The notes under the pieces were generated by a model. It saw nothing but the letters and a program-made list of their open reading frames with translations. It had not been told where the DNA came from and did not search any database. Made by a program: the position numbers and the translations under genes. Source: Pacificispira sp040217575 (GTDB lineage Bacteria > Pseudomonadota > Alphaproteobacteria > UBA8366 > Aestuariispiraceae). Taken from it: a stretch of DNA of 64,000 nucleotides. Shown one piece after another: positions 38,624 through 46,647 of the stretch; position 1 is the first letter of the stretch; each line of letters opens with the position of its first letter. Where the stretch lies: assembly GCA_040217575.1 (NCBI GenBank), contig JAVJPW010000007.1, positions 1-64,000 on the forward strand, written 5' to 3'.

Positions 38624-39463
38624 ATGAGCGCAGTTCAAGCCGACGCAGCGGCCGGTCAAGCAACCGCAACACCGCTTCTGCAGGTGAACAACGTGGAAGT
38701 GATCTACGACCACGTGATCCTTGTGCTCAAGGGTGTCTCCCTGTCGGTTCCCGAAGGGGGGATCGTCGCCCTTCTTGGTGCCAACGGTGCCGGAAAATCA
38801 ACGACACTGAAATCGATTTCAAACCTTCTTCGTGCCGAACGCGGGGAAGTAACCAAAGGCACCATCGAACTGGCCGGCGAGAAGGTGCAGCACATGACCG
38901 CGAACGATTTGGTCAAACGCGGCTGCGTGCAGGTGATGGAAGGCCGGCATTGTTTCGAACACCTGACGGTGGAGGAAAACCTGCTGACTGGCGCGTACAC
39001 GCGCGGTGGCGGGTCCGACGTAAAGGACGACCTTGAACTCGTCTATCAGTATTTCCCGCGCCTGAAGGAACGGCGCAAAAGCCAGGCCGGATACACATCC
39101 GGCGGCGAACAGCAGATGTGCGCGATTGGCCGCGCCCTGATGGCACGCCCGAAACTGATCCTGCTGGACGAACCGTCCATGGGGCTGGCGCCGCAGCTGG
39201 TTGAACAGATTTTCGAAATTGTGAAACGCCTGAACGAAGAAGAAGGCGTGACCTTCCTGCTGGCCGAACAGAACACGATGGTTGCACTTCGCTACGCCAA
39301 CTACGGCTACATCCTGGAAAACGGGCGCGTCGTGATGGACGGGGAAGCGGATGCCCTTTTATCGAATGAGGATGTGAAGGAATTCTACCTTGGTCTTTCG
39401 ACCGAAGGGCGGCGAAACTTCCGCCAGGTGAAGCACTACAAACGCCGTAAACGCTGGCTGTAA
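38624..39463 (+). CDS. livF: Branched-chain-type ABC transporter ATP-binding protein, LivF-like
   Basis: 279 residues. Walker A GANGAGKST, signature YTSGGEQQMCAIGRAL, Walker B LILLDEPSMGLAP and FLLAEQN switch are intact. The C-terminal extension (LGLSTEGRRNFRQVKHYKRR) is longer and more basic than in E. coli LivF. Second ATPase of the importer, 55 bases after the binding protein and 8 bases before the PaaK-like gene. Confidence 0.93.
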   Translation: MSAVQADAAAGQATATPLLQVNNVEVIYDHVILVLKGVSLSVPEGGIVALLGANGAGKSTTLKSISNLLRAERGEVTKGTIELAGEKVQHMTANDLVKRGCVQVMEGRHCFEHLTVEENLLTGAYTRGGGSDVKDDLELVYQYFPRLKERRKSQAGYTSGGEQQMCAIGRALMARPKLILLDEPSMGLAPQLVEQIFEIVKRLNEEEGVTFLLAEQNTMVALRYANYGYILENGRVVMDGEADALLSNEDVKEFYLGLSTEGRRNFRQVKHYKRRKRWL

Positions 39464-39471
39464 GTGCATCC

Positions 39472-40707
39472 ATGTCAGACTTCTTCGACGAGCTTGAAAC
39501 TCAAAGCAGCGATCAACGCGCCGCGCGCCAGTTGGACCAACTAAAGGCCCAGGTCGCGCTGGCACAAGGCAAAGCCCCCTATTTCAAGGACAGCCTGGAC
39601 GGCGCCAAAGTGGGCGATCTGTCGGACCTGGCAGCCCTGCCGCTGGTTCGGAAAGCCGACCTGCTGGATGCGCAGAAGGCATCACCCCCATTTGCCGGCA
39701 TGACGGCAACGGCGGTCCAGGACCTGGCCCGGCTATACATGTCCCCAGGCCCCATTCTGGACCCAGAAGGCCATGCACCAAAGCATGACTGGTGGCGCTT
39801 CGGACGTGCGGTTTGGGCGGCCGGCATCCGAAAAGGCGACATCGTCGTAAACTGTTTTTCCTATCACCTTACGCCGGCCGGCCGCATGTTCGAAGAAGCC
39901 GCCCATGCGTGCGGCGCCGTCGTGATTCCCGCAGGGATCGGGAATACCGAAGCGGTGGTCAATTCGATGGCCTTGTTCGGCGCCACGGCCTATGCCGGAA
40001 CACCGGATTATCCAAAGGCATTGTTGGACAAGGGTGTGGACCTGGGGTTCGACCTGTCTTCCCTCAGGAAACTGACTGTCGGCGCGGGCCCGCTTTTCCC
40101 GTCCATGCGGGAGGATTACAACAATCGCGGCCTTAGCTGCCTTCAGAACTACGGCACGGCGGATTTGGGCTGTGTTGCCTATGAAAGCCCCGCAATGGAG
40201 GGGCTGATCTGCGATGAAGGGGTGATCGTCGAAATCGTCCGTCCCGGAACCGGCGACCCGGTCCCGGATGGAGAGGTGGGGGAAGTCGTCGTCACGTTGC
40301 TGACCAACCCCGACTACCCGTTGATCCGCTTCGCGACCGGCGATTTGTCCGCCGTTCTTGCCGGGGCAAGCCCCTGCGGGCGCACAGCGCCACGAATCAA
40401 GGGATGGATGGGGCGCGCAGACCAGACGGCAAAAATTCGCGGCATGTTCGTTCGCCCCAGCCAGGTTGCGGAAATCGTCGCGCGGCATGGCGAGATTTCG
40501 AAGGCCAGGATCGTAATCGGCTCCGACGATGCCAAAAAAGACACGATGACGGTACGGTGCGAGGTTTCCGGCGACCTGGACCGCGATCGTGTCGCAGAAA
40601 CGGTACAATCAGTCACAAAGTTGAAGGCCGACGTCGAACTCGTCGAACCGGACAGCCTGCCGAACGACGGCAAGGTCATTGACGACACACGCGATTTTTC
40701 ATCCTAA
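39472..40707 (+). CDS. PaaK-like (phenylacetate-CoA ligase family) AMP-binding protein
   Basis: 411 residues with the PaaK layout: LPLVRKADLLDAQK, then GIRKGDIVVNCFSYHLTPAG, LTVGAGPLFPSM, NYGTADLGCVAYES, LIRFATGDLS and MGRADQTAKIRGMFVRPSQ. The nucleotide-binding P-loop expected as (S/T)SGTTG reads YMSPGPILDPEGH, so it is degenerate. The end has NDGKVIDDTR, where the catalytic Lys would sit. In PaaK the enzyme makes phenylacetyl-CoA. It lies 8 bases after livF, closing the transporter cassette with a second acid-activating protein. Whether it can still bind ATP is open. Confidence 0.83.
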   Translation: MSDFFDELETQSSDQRAARQLDQLKAQVALAQGKAPYFKDSLDGAKVGDLSDLAALPLVRKADLLDAQKASPPFAGMTATAVQDLARLYMSPGPILDPEGHAPKHDWWRFGRAVWAAGIRKGDIVVNCFSYHLTPAGRMFEEAAHACGAVVIPAGIGNTEAVVNSMALFGATAYAGTPDYPKALLDKGVDLGFDLSSLRKLTVGAGPLFPSMREDYNNRGLSCLQNYGTADLGCVAYESPAMEGLICDEGVIVEIVRPGTGDPVPDGEVGEVVVTLLTNPDYPLIRFATGDLSAVLAGASPCGRTAPRIKGWMGRADQTAKIRGMFVRPSQVAEIVARHGEISKARIVIGSDDAKKDTMTVRCEVSGDLDRDRVAETVQSVTKLKADVELVEPDSLPNDGKVIDDTRDFSS

Positions 40708-40731
40708 CCAGAACGCGGGAGTTTCCGAAAC

Positions 40732-41364
40732 ATGCCGGGATGGGATTTACTGCTGCCCTTCTTCGCAGCATCACTGGTATTCGCGATCATGCCGGGGCCG
40801 GCGTTGCTTTTCACCGCGGCACAAACTCTGGCGCACGGTCGCCAAGGCGGGTTCATGGCGGCGTTCGGCCTGCATCTGGGAGGCTTCTTTCACGTGATCG
40901 CGGCCGCATTGGGCCTGTCGGCGTTGCTGGCGGCGGTTCCCACTGTCTACACGGTCCTGAAATTCGCCGGTGCGGCCTATCTGATCTATCTGGGCATCCG
41001 CATGATCCTGACAAAGGATCGCGAACCTGGGCCCGTTGAATCCCCCGCTGCCGGGAAGCGCCCGAAGACCCTGCTGCAGAGCATCACGGTCGAAGTCCTG
41101 AACCCGAAAACTGCGTTGTTTTTCATCGCCTTCCTGCCGCAGTTCGTGGACCCCGCCGCCGCCCTGCCGATCTGGGCGCAGATGCTGATCCTGGGCGTCA
41201 TCGTCAATATCTGCCTGTCATCAGCCGATATTCTGGTGGTTTTTCTGACATCCAGTATTCTGGGTGCGGTGCGGCGTGGTCAAAACCGTATCCGGGCAAT
41301 GCGCTGGGCCGGCGGGTCCACCCTGGCGGGGCTGGGGGTTCATCTGGCACTAACGGACCGGTAA
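40732..41364 (+). CDS. LysE/RhtB-family amino-acid exporter
   Basis: 210 residues, about six helices. FAIMPGPALLFTAAQTLAHG is the family signature, followed by KFAGAAYLIYLGIRMI and VEVLNPKTALFFIAFLPQFV. Exporters of this type release amino acids such as homoserine or lysine. It starts 24 bases after the PaaK-like gene, but its functional link to the uptake cassette is not evident. Confidence 0.9.
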   Translation: MPGWDLLLPFFAASLVFAIMPGPALLFTAAQTLAHGRQGGFMAAFGLHLGGFFHVIAAALGLSALLAAVPTVYTVLKFAGAAYLIYLGIRMILTKDREPGPVESPAAGKRPKTLLQSITVEVLNPKTALFFIAFLPQFVDPAAALPIWAQMLILGVIVNICLSSADILVVFLTSSILGAVRRGQNRIRAMRWAGGSTLAGLGVHLALTDR

Positions 41365-41522
41365 CGCATTCGTGTGGTTCCGCCCCGAAATTGCCTTAAT
41401 TCGACCCCTCAAAAAGCCTGTTGAAAAACCCAATATCTTTGGTGCTGAGACCTTCCCTCTCACCGGGGCGCCCCCCGAATAGCCCCGGGACGGCTACCAA
41501 CCGAGCCGTTGCAAACGCGAAT

Positions 41523-41558
41523 GGCGGCCGCCGGCCCTTCCCCCCTCCGGCGGCCGCC
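41523..41558. other. Strong GC hairpin between the LysE and cupin genes
   Basis: GGCGGCCGCCGG (41523-41534) and CCGGCGGCCGCC (41547-41558) are exact inverted complements with a 12-base pyrimidine loop. There is no T-run after it, so it is not a textbook terminator. It lies in the 300-base gap 41365-41663, which otherwise shows no gene. Confidence 0.55.
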
Positions 41559-41663
41559 TATCGCATGGGCCAAGATATCTCTTTATTTCATGCCACGGAT
41601 GCATAGGCTTTGCGGTCTTCGGCGGCGCAGTGGCGCGCCTGCCGCTTCAAAGGGAACGATGCC

Positions 41664-41978
41664 GTGAAACTGTATCGGCCGGATGATTTCACCGGGAACA
41701 AAGCGTGGGATGCGCTGGACATCGAACGGTTCGATGCCGCGACGGTGCGCCTGCATTGGACGGATAAATCCTACATCTGGCACGTTAACGACGGGCCGGA
41801 GGTTTTCATCCTTCTGTCCGGTTCGGTTCGAATGCACTATCGCGACGCAAACGGCGTCGAAGACTTCTTCGACATGGTGCCCGGCGATGCGGTCCATTGC
41901 CGCGAAGGCGACAATCACAAGGCAGAACCGCTTGTTCCGTCACGCATCATGGTGATTGAAAGCCCCGGTTCGATCTGA
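41664..41978 (+). CDS. Small cupin-domain protein
   Basis: 104 residues from GTG 41664 (VKLYRPDDF), preceded by AGGGA at good spacing; an in-frame ATG at 41610 adds an unlikely 18 residues. WHVNDGPEVFILLSGSVRMHY and VPGDAVHCREGDNHKAEP form the two cupin motifs with His and Glu ligands. Substrate or metal unknown. It lies upstream of hprK with about 70 bases between, possibly in the same operon. Confidence 0.8.
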   Translation: MKLYRPDDFTGNKAWDALDIERFDAATVRLHWTDKSYIWHVNDGPEVFILLSGSVRMHYRDANGVEDFFDMVPGDAVHCREGDNHKAEPLVPSRIMVIESPGSI

Positions 41979-42046
41979 TTGACAGTTTGCCGCGCGCCCA
42001 CCACCCTTCGGACTTGTTGAAAGCAGGGGGCGGTCGACAAGAATCC

Positions 42047-42469
42047 ATGATGAACATCCATGCTACCGCGATTTGTATTGACGGGCGGGCGGTGCTCCTG
42101 ATGGGGCCGTCCGGATGCGGCAAGTCGGACCTGGCCATCCGCCTGATCGATGACGGGGCAACGCTGATAGCCGACGACCGAACGGACCTGCGGCGCGACG
42201 GGAACCTTCTGGTTGCCGGCGCGCCGAAAGAAATCGCCGGCATGATAGAACTGCGCGGTATCGGCCTGATGCGCGTGGACTATGTCGATGGGATTCCCGT
42301 TGAACTGATCGCGGAACTGACGCCGCCTGCAGTGCGACTGCCCCAACAGCGTTTCCGGGACTTTCTGGGGGTGGCCGTACCGGTTATTCGGATGAGCGCC
42401 TTCGAACCATCTTCGACGGCACGCATTCGTCTGGCGTTGCGCAACAGTCTGGTCGAGGTTGCGGAATGA
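42047..42469 (+). CDS. hprK: HPr kinase/phosphorylase, short alphaproteobacterial form
   Basis: 140 residues from ATG 42047; a second ATG follows directly, and a frame from 41987 adds 20 residues. It contains only the catalytic C-terminal domain: Walker A GPSGCGKSD, then LIADDRTDL and IELRGIGLMRV. HprK phosphorylates HPr on Ser46 in response to metabolic state, which is present in the HPr gene of this operon. Its stop overlaps the rapZ start by four bases. Confidence 0.9.
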   Translation: MMNIHATAICIDGRAVLLMGPSGCGKSDLAIRLIDDGATLIADDRTDLRRDGNLLVAGAPKEIAGMIELRGIGLMRVDYVDGIPVELIAELTPPAVRLPQQRFRDFLGVAVPVIRMSAFEPSSTARIRLALRNSLVEVAE

Positions 42470-43389
42470 GTGACAGCCTGGACGGAAAATCCCTTGTTGT
42501 GGTGACCGGCATGTCAGGCGCCGGGCGGTCCACCGCATTGGCGGTGCTGGAGGACCTGGGGTACGATGCGGTCGACAATCTGCCGCTCACGTTCCTGAGC
42601 CGCCTTGCCTTTTCCGTCGGTGAAGATGAAAAGACGACAAAGACGGCAATCGGTCTGGACATCCGGTCACGGGATTTTGGCGTGGCCGCCCTACAGTCGG
42701 AAATCAGAAAGATACAGCAGGCCTTCGGCCTTAAGGTTACCACCCTGTTTCTGGATTGCAGTGATGATGCGCTGCTTCGGCGTTTCACCGAAACCCGCCG
42801 CCGCCACCCACTTGCCGGGGACCGGCCCGTTTCCGATGGAATCCGAAGCGAACGACGGGCAATCGCGCCGCTGGCGGAATCGTCCGATATCGTGATCGAC
42901 ACGTCCGACCTGACGATCTGGGATTTCAAACAGCGCATGGCGGACCTTTTTGCCGCCAGCGGGTCCCCTGCCGCAGCCATGACCGTCATGTCCTTTTCAT
43001 ATCGCCGTGGCGTCCCGCGGGAAGCAGATATGGTGATCGACGTCCGGTTTCTGAAGAATCCACACTATGATCCTGCCCTGAAGGACCTGACGGGGCTGGA
43101 TGATGCCGTTGGTGCGGCGATTTGTGAAGATGCGGATTTCGACGGTTTCCGGAACGAACTTGTAACCCTATTGAAGCGCATCCTTCCCCGCTACGAGGCC
43201 GAAGGGAAAAGTTACTTCACCCTTGCCTTTGGCTGTACCGGCGGACGGCACCGGTCCGTATTTCTGGCGGAACAGATCAGTCAGTGGCTGCGGGACAATG
43301 GGCGGCACGCCTATACCTACCATCGGGACTTGCCCCCGACCGGCACAGATACGACACTCAACAGTGACAATCGGAAGGATCGCGCATGA
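42466..43389 (+). CDS. rapZ: RNase adapter / P-loop protein RapZ
   Basis: 307 residues. Walker A GMSGAGRST (with Arg in place of Lys), LEDLGYDAVDNLP, LDCSDDALLRRFTETRRRHP and the C-terminal FGCTGGRHRSVFLAE and YTYHRDL motifs are diagnostic. In enterobacteria RapZ guides RNase E to a small RNA and senses a cell-envelope precursor. Here it is overlapped on both sides by hprK and the EIIA gene, the standard order in many alphaproteobacteria. Confidence 0.94.
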   Translation: MSDSLDGKSLVVVTGMSGAGRSTALAVLEDLGYDAVDNLPLTFLSRLAFSVGEDEKTTKTAIGLDIRSRDFGVAALQSEIRKIQQAFGLKVTTLFLDCSDDALLRRFTETRRRHPLAGDRPVSDGIRSERRAIAPLAESSDIVIDTSDLTIWDFKQRMADLFAASGSPAAAMTVMSFSYRRGVPREADMVIDVRFLKNPHYDPALKDLTGLDDAVGAAICEDADFDGFRNELVTLLKRILPRYEAEGKSYFTLAFGCTGGRHRSVFLAEQISQWLRDNGRHAYTYHRDLPPTGTDTTLNSDNRKDRA

Positions 43390-43781
43390 TTGGGCTTGTC
43401 CTGGTAACCCACGGCGGACTTGCCGACGAATTTGTCGCCGCGATGGAACATGTCGTCGGCGCACAGGAGAATGTGGCGACGATCTGTATCGGTCCGGACG
43501 ACGATATGGAACGCCGCCGCAACGATATCCTGGAAAAGGTGAAATCCGTCGACACCGGCGAAGGGGTTGTCCTGCTGACGGACATGTTCGGCGGGACCCC
43601 GTCCAACCTGGCCATTTCGGTAATGGATCAGGCAAAGGTTGAAGTGCTGGCAGGACTGAACCTGCCAATGCTCATCAAACTGGCCAAATGTCGCGAAGGG
43701 TCGTCGCTTGAAGATGCGGTACGCCAGGCGCAGGACGCAGGCACGAAATACATAAATATCGCCAGCGAACTCCTGAAATGA
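43386..43781 (+). CDS. ptsM: PTS EIIA component, mannose-family type (regulatory)
   Basis: 131 residues. LVLVTHGGLADEFV places the phosphoacceptor at His9. VVLLTDMFGGTPSNLA is the EIIA-Man signature. No EIIB or EIIC partners are nearby, so this is a signalling rather than sugar-transporting component. Overlaps both neighbours by four bases. Confidence 0.92.
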   Translation: MIGLVLVTHGGLADEFVAAMEHVVGAQENVATICIGPDDDMERRRNDILEKVKSVDTGEGVVLLTDMFGGTPSNLAISVMDQAKVEVLAGLNLPMLIKLAKCREGSSLEDAVRQAQDAGTKYINIASELLK

Positions 43782-44056
43782 TCGAAAGGCAGCTTACGAT
43801 TCGCAACGCGCGCGGACTGCACGCGCGGGCGGCGGCGAAATTTGTGGAAACCGCCGAACAATTCAGTTGTGCTATCGAAGTATCCAAGGACGATGTATCG
43901 GTATCCGGGTCGTCCATCATGGGCCTGATGATGCTGGCGGCGTCCAAAGGCACATCCATCGACGTGCGCTGCGACGGGCCGGATGAAGACAAGGCGATGG
44001 ACGCGCTTCAGGCGCTTGTAGCCGCCGGTTTTCACGAAGACGTCGGCGCCCCATGA
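43778..44056 (+). CDS. ptsH: Phosphocarrier protein HPr (NPr type)
   Basis: 92 residues. His15 in NARGLHARAAAKFV accepts phosphate from enzyme I; Ser46 in GSSIMGLMMLAAS is the HprK target. Both sites are intact. It links EI and EIIA in the regulatory PTS. Confidence 0.94.
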   Translation: MIERQLTIRNARGLHARAAAKFVETAEQFSCAIEVSKDDVSVSGSSIMGLMMLAASKGTSIDVRCDGPDEDKAMDALQALVAAGFHEDVGAP

Positions 44057-45816
44057 CCGGCAATGCAAAACCGGTCATCCTGCGCGGCATCGGCGTTTCC
44101 CCCGGTGTCGCATTCGGCACGGCGGTTTCCATGGTTCAACAAGGCGCGCTTGGTGCCGACCCCAACACAGTCACCCCCGACCAGGTCGAATCAGAACTGG
44201 AAAGGCTGGACCGTGCCATGCGGAAAAGCCGCCGTCAGATCCTGGCCCTGAAGCGGCTTAGATCCCGGCTTCCGACAGATGCCGCCCATGAATTGGGCGA
44301 TGTCCTGGATACGCAGATAAAGATGCTGGACGGATCGCGCCTGATCCGGGGCGCACAGCAGAAAATCGAACAGGATCATTTCGATGCGTCGGGGGCGGTC
44401 CGAACAAAGGCCGAGGAGATCGCACAGGACTTCAGAAGTCTGGACGATCCCTATCTGGCCGGGCGCGCCGACGATGTGTTGGAGGTTGCGGGGCGGCTGT
44501 TGCGCAATCTCCACGATGCGCCGCGAAATGCGTTTTCCGATGTGCCGGCCGATTCCATTCTGCTGGCTGAAAATATCAGCCCGGCCGATACCGCGTTGAT
44601 GGACCCTGCCCGGATCAATGGCTTCGCCGCGGCTCTGGGCGGTGCACAGGGGCATACCGCAATCCTGGCGCGTTCGCTTGGTCTGCCGGCAGTCCTTGGC
44701 CTGTCGGAAGGGCTGGCGGAAATTGCGAACGGGACGCCGCTGATCCTGGATGGCACGGAAGGGATCGTCATCGTCAATCCAGGCCGCGATCAGACGGTGC
44801 GCTACCGCGAAAAAATGGCCCGCCAGGAACGCGAACGGCGCGCACTGGACACGCTGATCGGCCAGCCCGCCCGCACACGCGATGATGTCGCAATCCGTCT
44901 TGAAGTGAACCTGGAAATCCCGAAGGAAGTGGACATGGCGACCCGGGTCGGTGCGGACGGGGTCGGATTGTTTCGCACCGAATTCATGTTCATGAACCGG
45001 GACACCCCGCCCAGCGAGGATGAACAATTCGACACCCTGGCGGCCGTCGTCAAGGCGATGGATGGAAAACCCGTGACCATCCGGACCATGGATGTCGGCG
45101 GCGAGAAACTGAGCTATGCACTTGGCGACGATTTGGCCGCGTCCCCAAACCCCGCACTTGGGCTTCGCGCAATACGGCTTTCGCTGAAACGCCCCAAACT
45201 GCTGGAAGCACAGATCTGTGCAATCCTGCGGGCCGGCGCGTTCGGCCCGGTCCGCATACTGCTTCCGATGATCGCGACGGCTTCGGAAGTTCGTGCCGTC
45301 CGCGAGGTCATGGCCCGTATGGTGAAAAGACTGCGACGTCGGGGAATGGCGTTCGCCAACCCCACCCCGCCCGTCGGCGTCATGATCGAAGTGCCGGGTG
45401 CCGCGCTGGCAGCGGATTCTTTATCACAGGTGGCTGACTTCTTCGCGATCGGGACCAATGACCTGACGCAATATACCCTGGCAATCGACCGCACGGACGA
45501 TCAGGTGGCGCACCTTTACAATCCGCTGCATCCGGCCGTGCTGCGACTGATGGATTTTTCGGTACAAGCGGCCTTGCGGGCGCGCATTCCTGTTTCCGTG
45601 TGCGGTGAAATTGCCGGCGATCCACGGTTTACCGCCCTGCTGATCGGTCTGGGGATACGGGAACTCTCAATGTCGGCGACGAACCTGTTGCGGGTGAAAC
45701 AACGCCTTGGTCAGGTAGAACTGACCGCCGCCACAGCCCGCGCCCGCATGGTTATGGAAAGCCATGACAGCGGCCGAATCCGTATGCTTCTTGAGGATTT
45801 GAACGGCCTTGCATGA
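44053..45816 (+). CDS. ptsI: PTS enzyme I (phosphoenolpyruvate-protein phosphotransferase)
   Basis: 587 residues, so it lacks the N-terminal GAF domain of PtsP. The phosphohistidine is His201 in GAQGHTAILARSLGLPAVLG. The PEP-binding barrel has VGLFRTEFMFMNRD, NPALGLRAIR, DFFAIGTNDLTQYT and the VCGEIAGDP end. It starts the phosphorelay EI to HPr to EIIA. Last gene of the overlapping hprK-rapZ-ptsM-ptsH-ptsI run. Confidence 0.95.
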   Translation: MTGNAKPVILRGIGVSPGVAFGTAVSMVQQGALGADPNTVTPDQVESELERLDRAMRKSRRQILALKRLRSRLPTDAAHELGDVLDTQIKMLDGSRLIRGAQQKIEQDHFDASGAVRTKAEEIAQDFRSLDDPYLAGRADDVLEVAGRLLRNLHDAPRNAFSDVPADSILLAENISPADTALMDPARINGFAAALGGAQGHTAILARSLGLPAVLGLSEGLAEIANGTPLILDGTEGIVIVNPGRDQTVRYREKMARQERERRALDTLIGQPARTRDDVAIRLEVNLEIPKEVDMATRVGADGVGLFRTEFMFMNRDTPPSEDEQFDTLAAVVKAMDGKPVTIRTMDVGGEKLSYALGDDLAASPNPALGLRAIRLSLKRPKLLEAQICAILRAGAFGPVRILLPMIATASEVRAVREVMARMVKRLRRRGMAFANPTPPVGVMIEVPGAALAADSLSQVADFFAIGTNDLTQYTLAIDRTDDQVAHLYNPLHPAVLRLMDFSVQAALRARIPVSVCGEIAGDPRFTALLIGLGIRELSMSATNLLRVKQRLGQVELTAATARARMVMESHDSGRIRMLLEDLNGLA

Positions 45817-45975
45817 TCGTTTTCCGACTCAATTGTCTAATCCTTCCATAATCCGAAATGGCGGGCCGCGACCAAGCCCTTGTTAGATAACGGCTGGACC
45901 GTGACGCTTGATCGTGAACACCAATTCGGTACACTCCCGCCACGATTATGCCACAATGCATGGGAGACCGAAGGC

Positions 45976-46548
45976 ATGCAGTCTACGTTCCGGAGTACGA
46001 TCAAAACCATCGCGGTGAAAGCCAGTACAGTAATCGGTGCCGCGGTGATATCCGTCGCAGTCTCCGGCGTGGCGCAGGCCTGTCTTAATGTTGCAGTTCC
46101 GGCCCACACGATGGCGCTTTCCGTTCGTACGCTGCAAAGCGACCTGATGGTCGCGGGCCTGTCCTGTAACCAGCGTGAACTTTATAATGGCTTTGCGGTC
46201 CGATTCCGCCCGCCCCTGCGCAACCACGGCACGGAACTCCGGAACTACTTCACCCGACTGCACGGCGATGGCGCGAACCGCGAAATCAACACCTATGTGA
46301 CGGGCCTCGCGAACTATGCCGCAGTCCGCCACGCACAGGATTACGACGACTATTGTGGTGGTACCGAACGCGCCTTCCGGGCTCTTTTGGTTGAGAATAT
46401 TGAGATTGAGCGGGTCGCTGTCGCCTATGCGATGCGTGTGTCGCCATCCCTTCAGCAGGAAATCACGCTGGCATCCGCCGATGCCGGCTGCGATGTCGTG
46501 GACGGTACCCGCGTGGTCGCTGCGGACGGTTCATCCGTCCTGGAATAG
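45976..46548 (+). CDS. Secreted protein of unknown function
   Basis: 190 residues from ATG 45976. The first 35 residues are a Sec signal (basic MQSTFRSTIKTIAVK, then a hydrophobic run ending SGVAQA). The mature part begins CLNVAVPAH and has four to five cysteines (CLNV, LSCNQ, DDYCGG, AGCDVV), probably disulfide bonded in the periplasm, and RNHGTELRNYFTRLHGDGAN. I recognise no family. It follows ptsI by 160 bases and ends at a strong terminator. Confidence 0.72.
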   Translation: MQSTFRSTIKTIAVKASTVIGAAVISVAVSGVAQACLNVAVPAHTMALSVRTLQSDLMVAGLSCNQRELYNGFAVRFRPPLRNHGTELRNYFTRLHGDGANREINTYVTGLANYAAVRHAQDYDDYCGGTERAFRALLVENIEIERVAVAYAMRVSPSLQQEITLASADAGCDVVDGTRVVAADGSSVLE

Positions 46549-46578
46549 CGTCTCCCGCATAGCGGCTTCGAAATACGC

Positions 46579-46615
46579 GGCGGCGTTCCGGTATCAACCG
46601 AACGCCGCCTTTTTT
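46579..46615 (+). terminator. Intrinsic terminator after the secreted-protein gene
   Basis: GGCGGCGTT pairs with AACGCCGCC, extended inside by CGGT/ACCG with one bulged base and an ATCA loop, followed by six T. It also faces the convergent glutamate dehydrogenase gene. Confidence 0.9.
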
Positions 46616-46647
46616 CTGATTACCCGCCCAACTTCTAAGGGCCGCCA

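Noticed and set aside
42466..42560. Arg in place of Lys in the RapZ Walker A motif as a loss of function
   Set aside because: As far as I recall, GAGR(S/T)T occurs in other alphaproteobacterial RapZ proteins, and all other motifs are intact.
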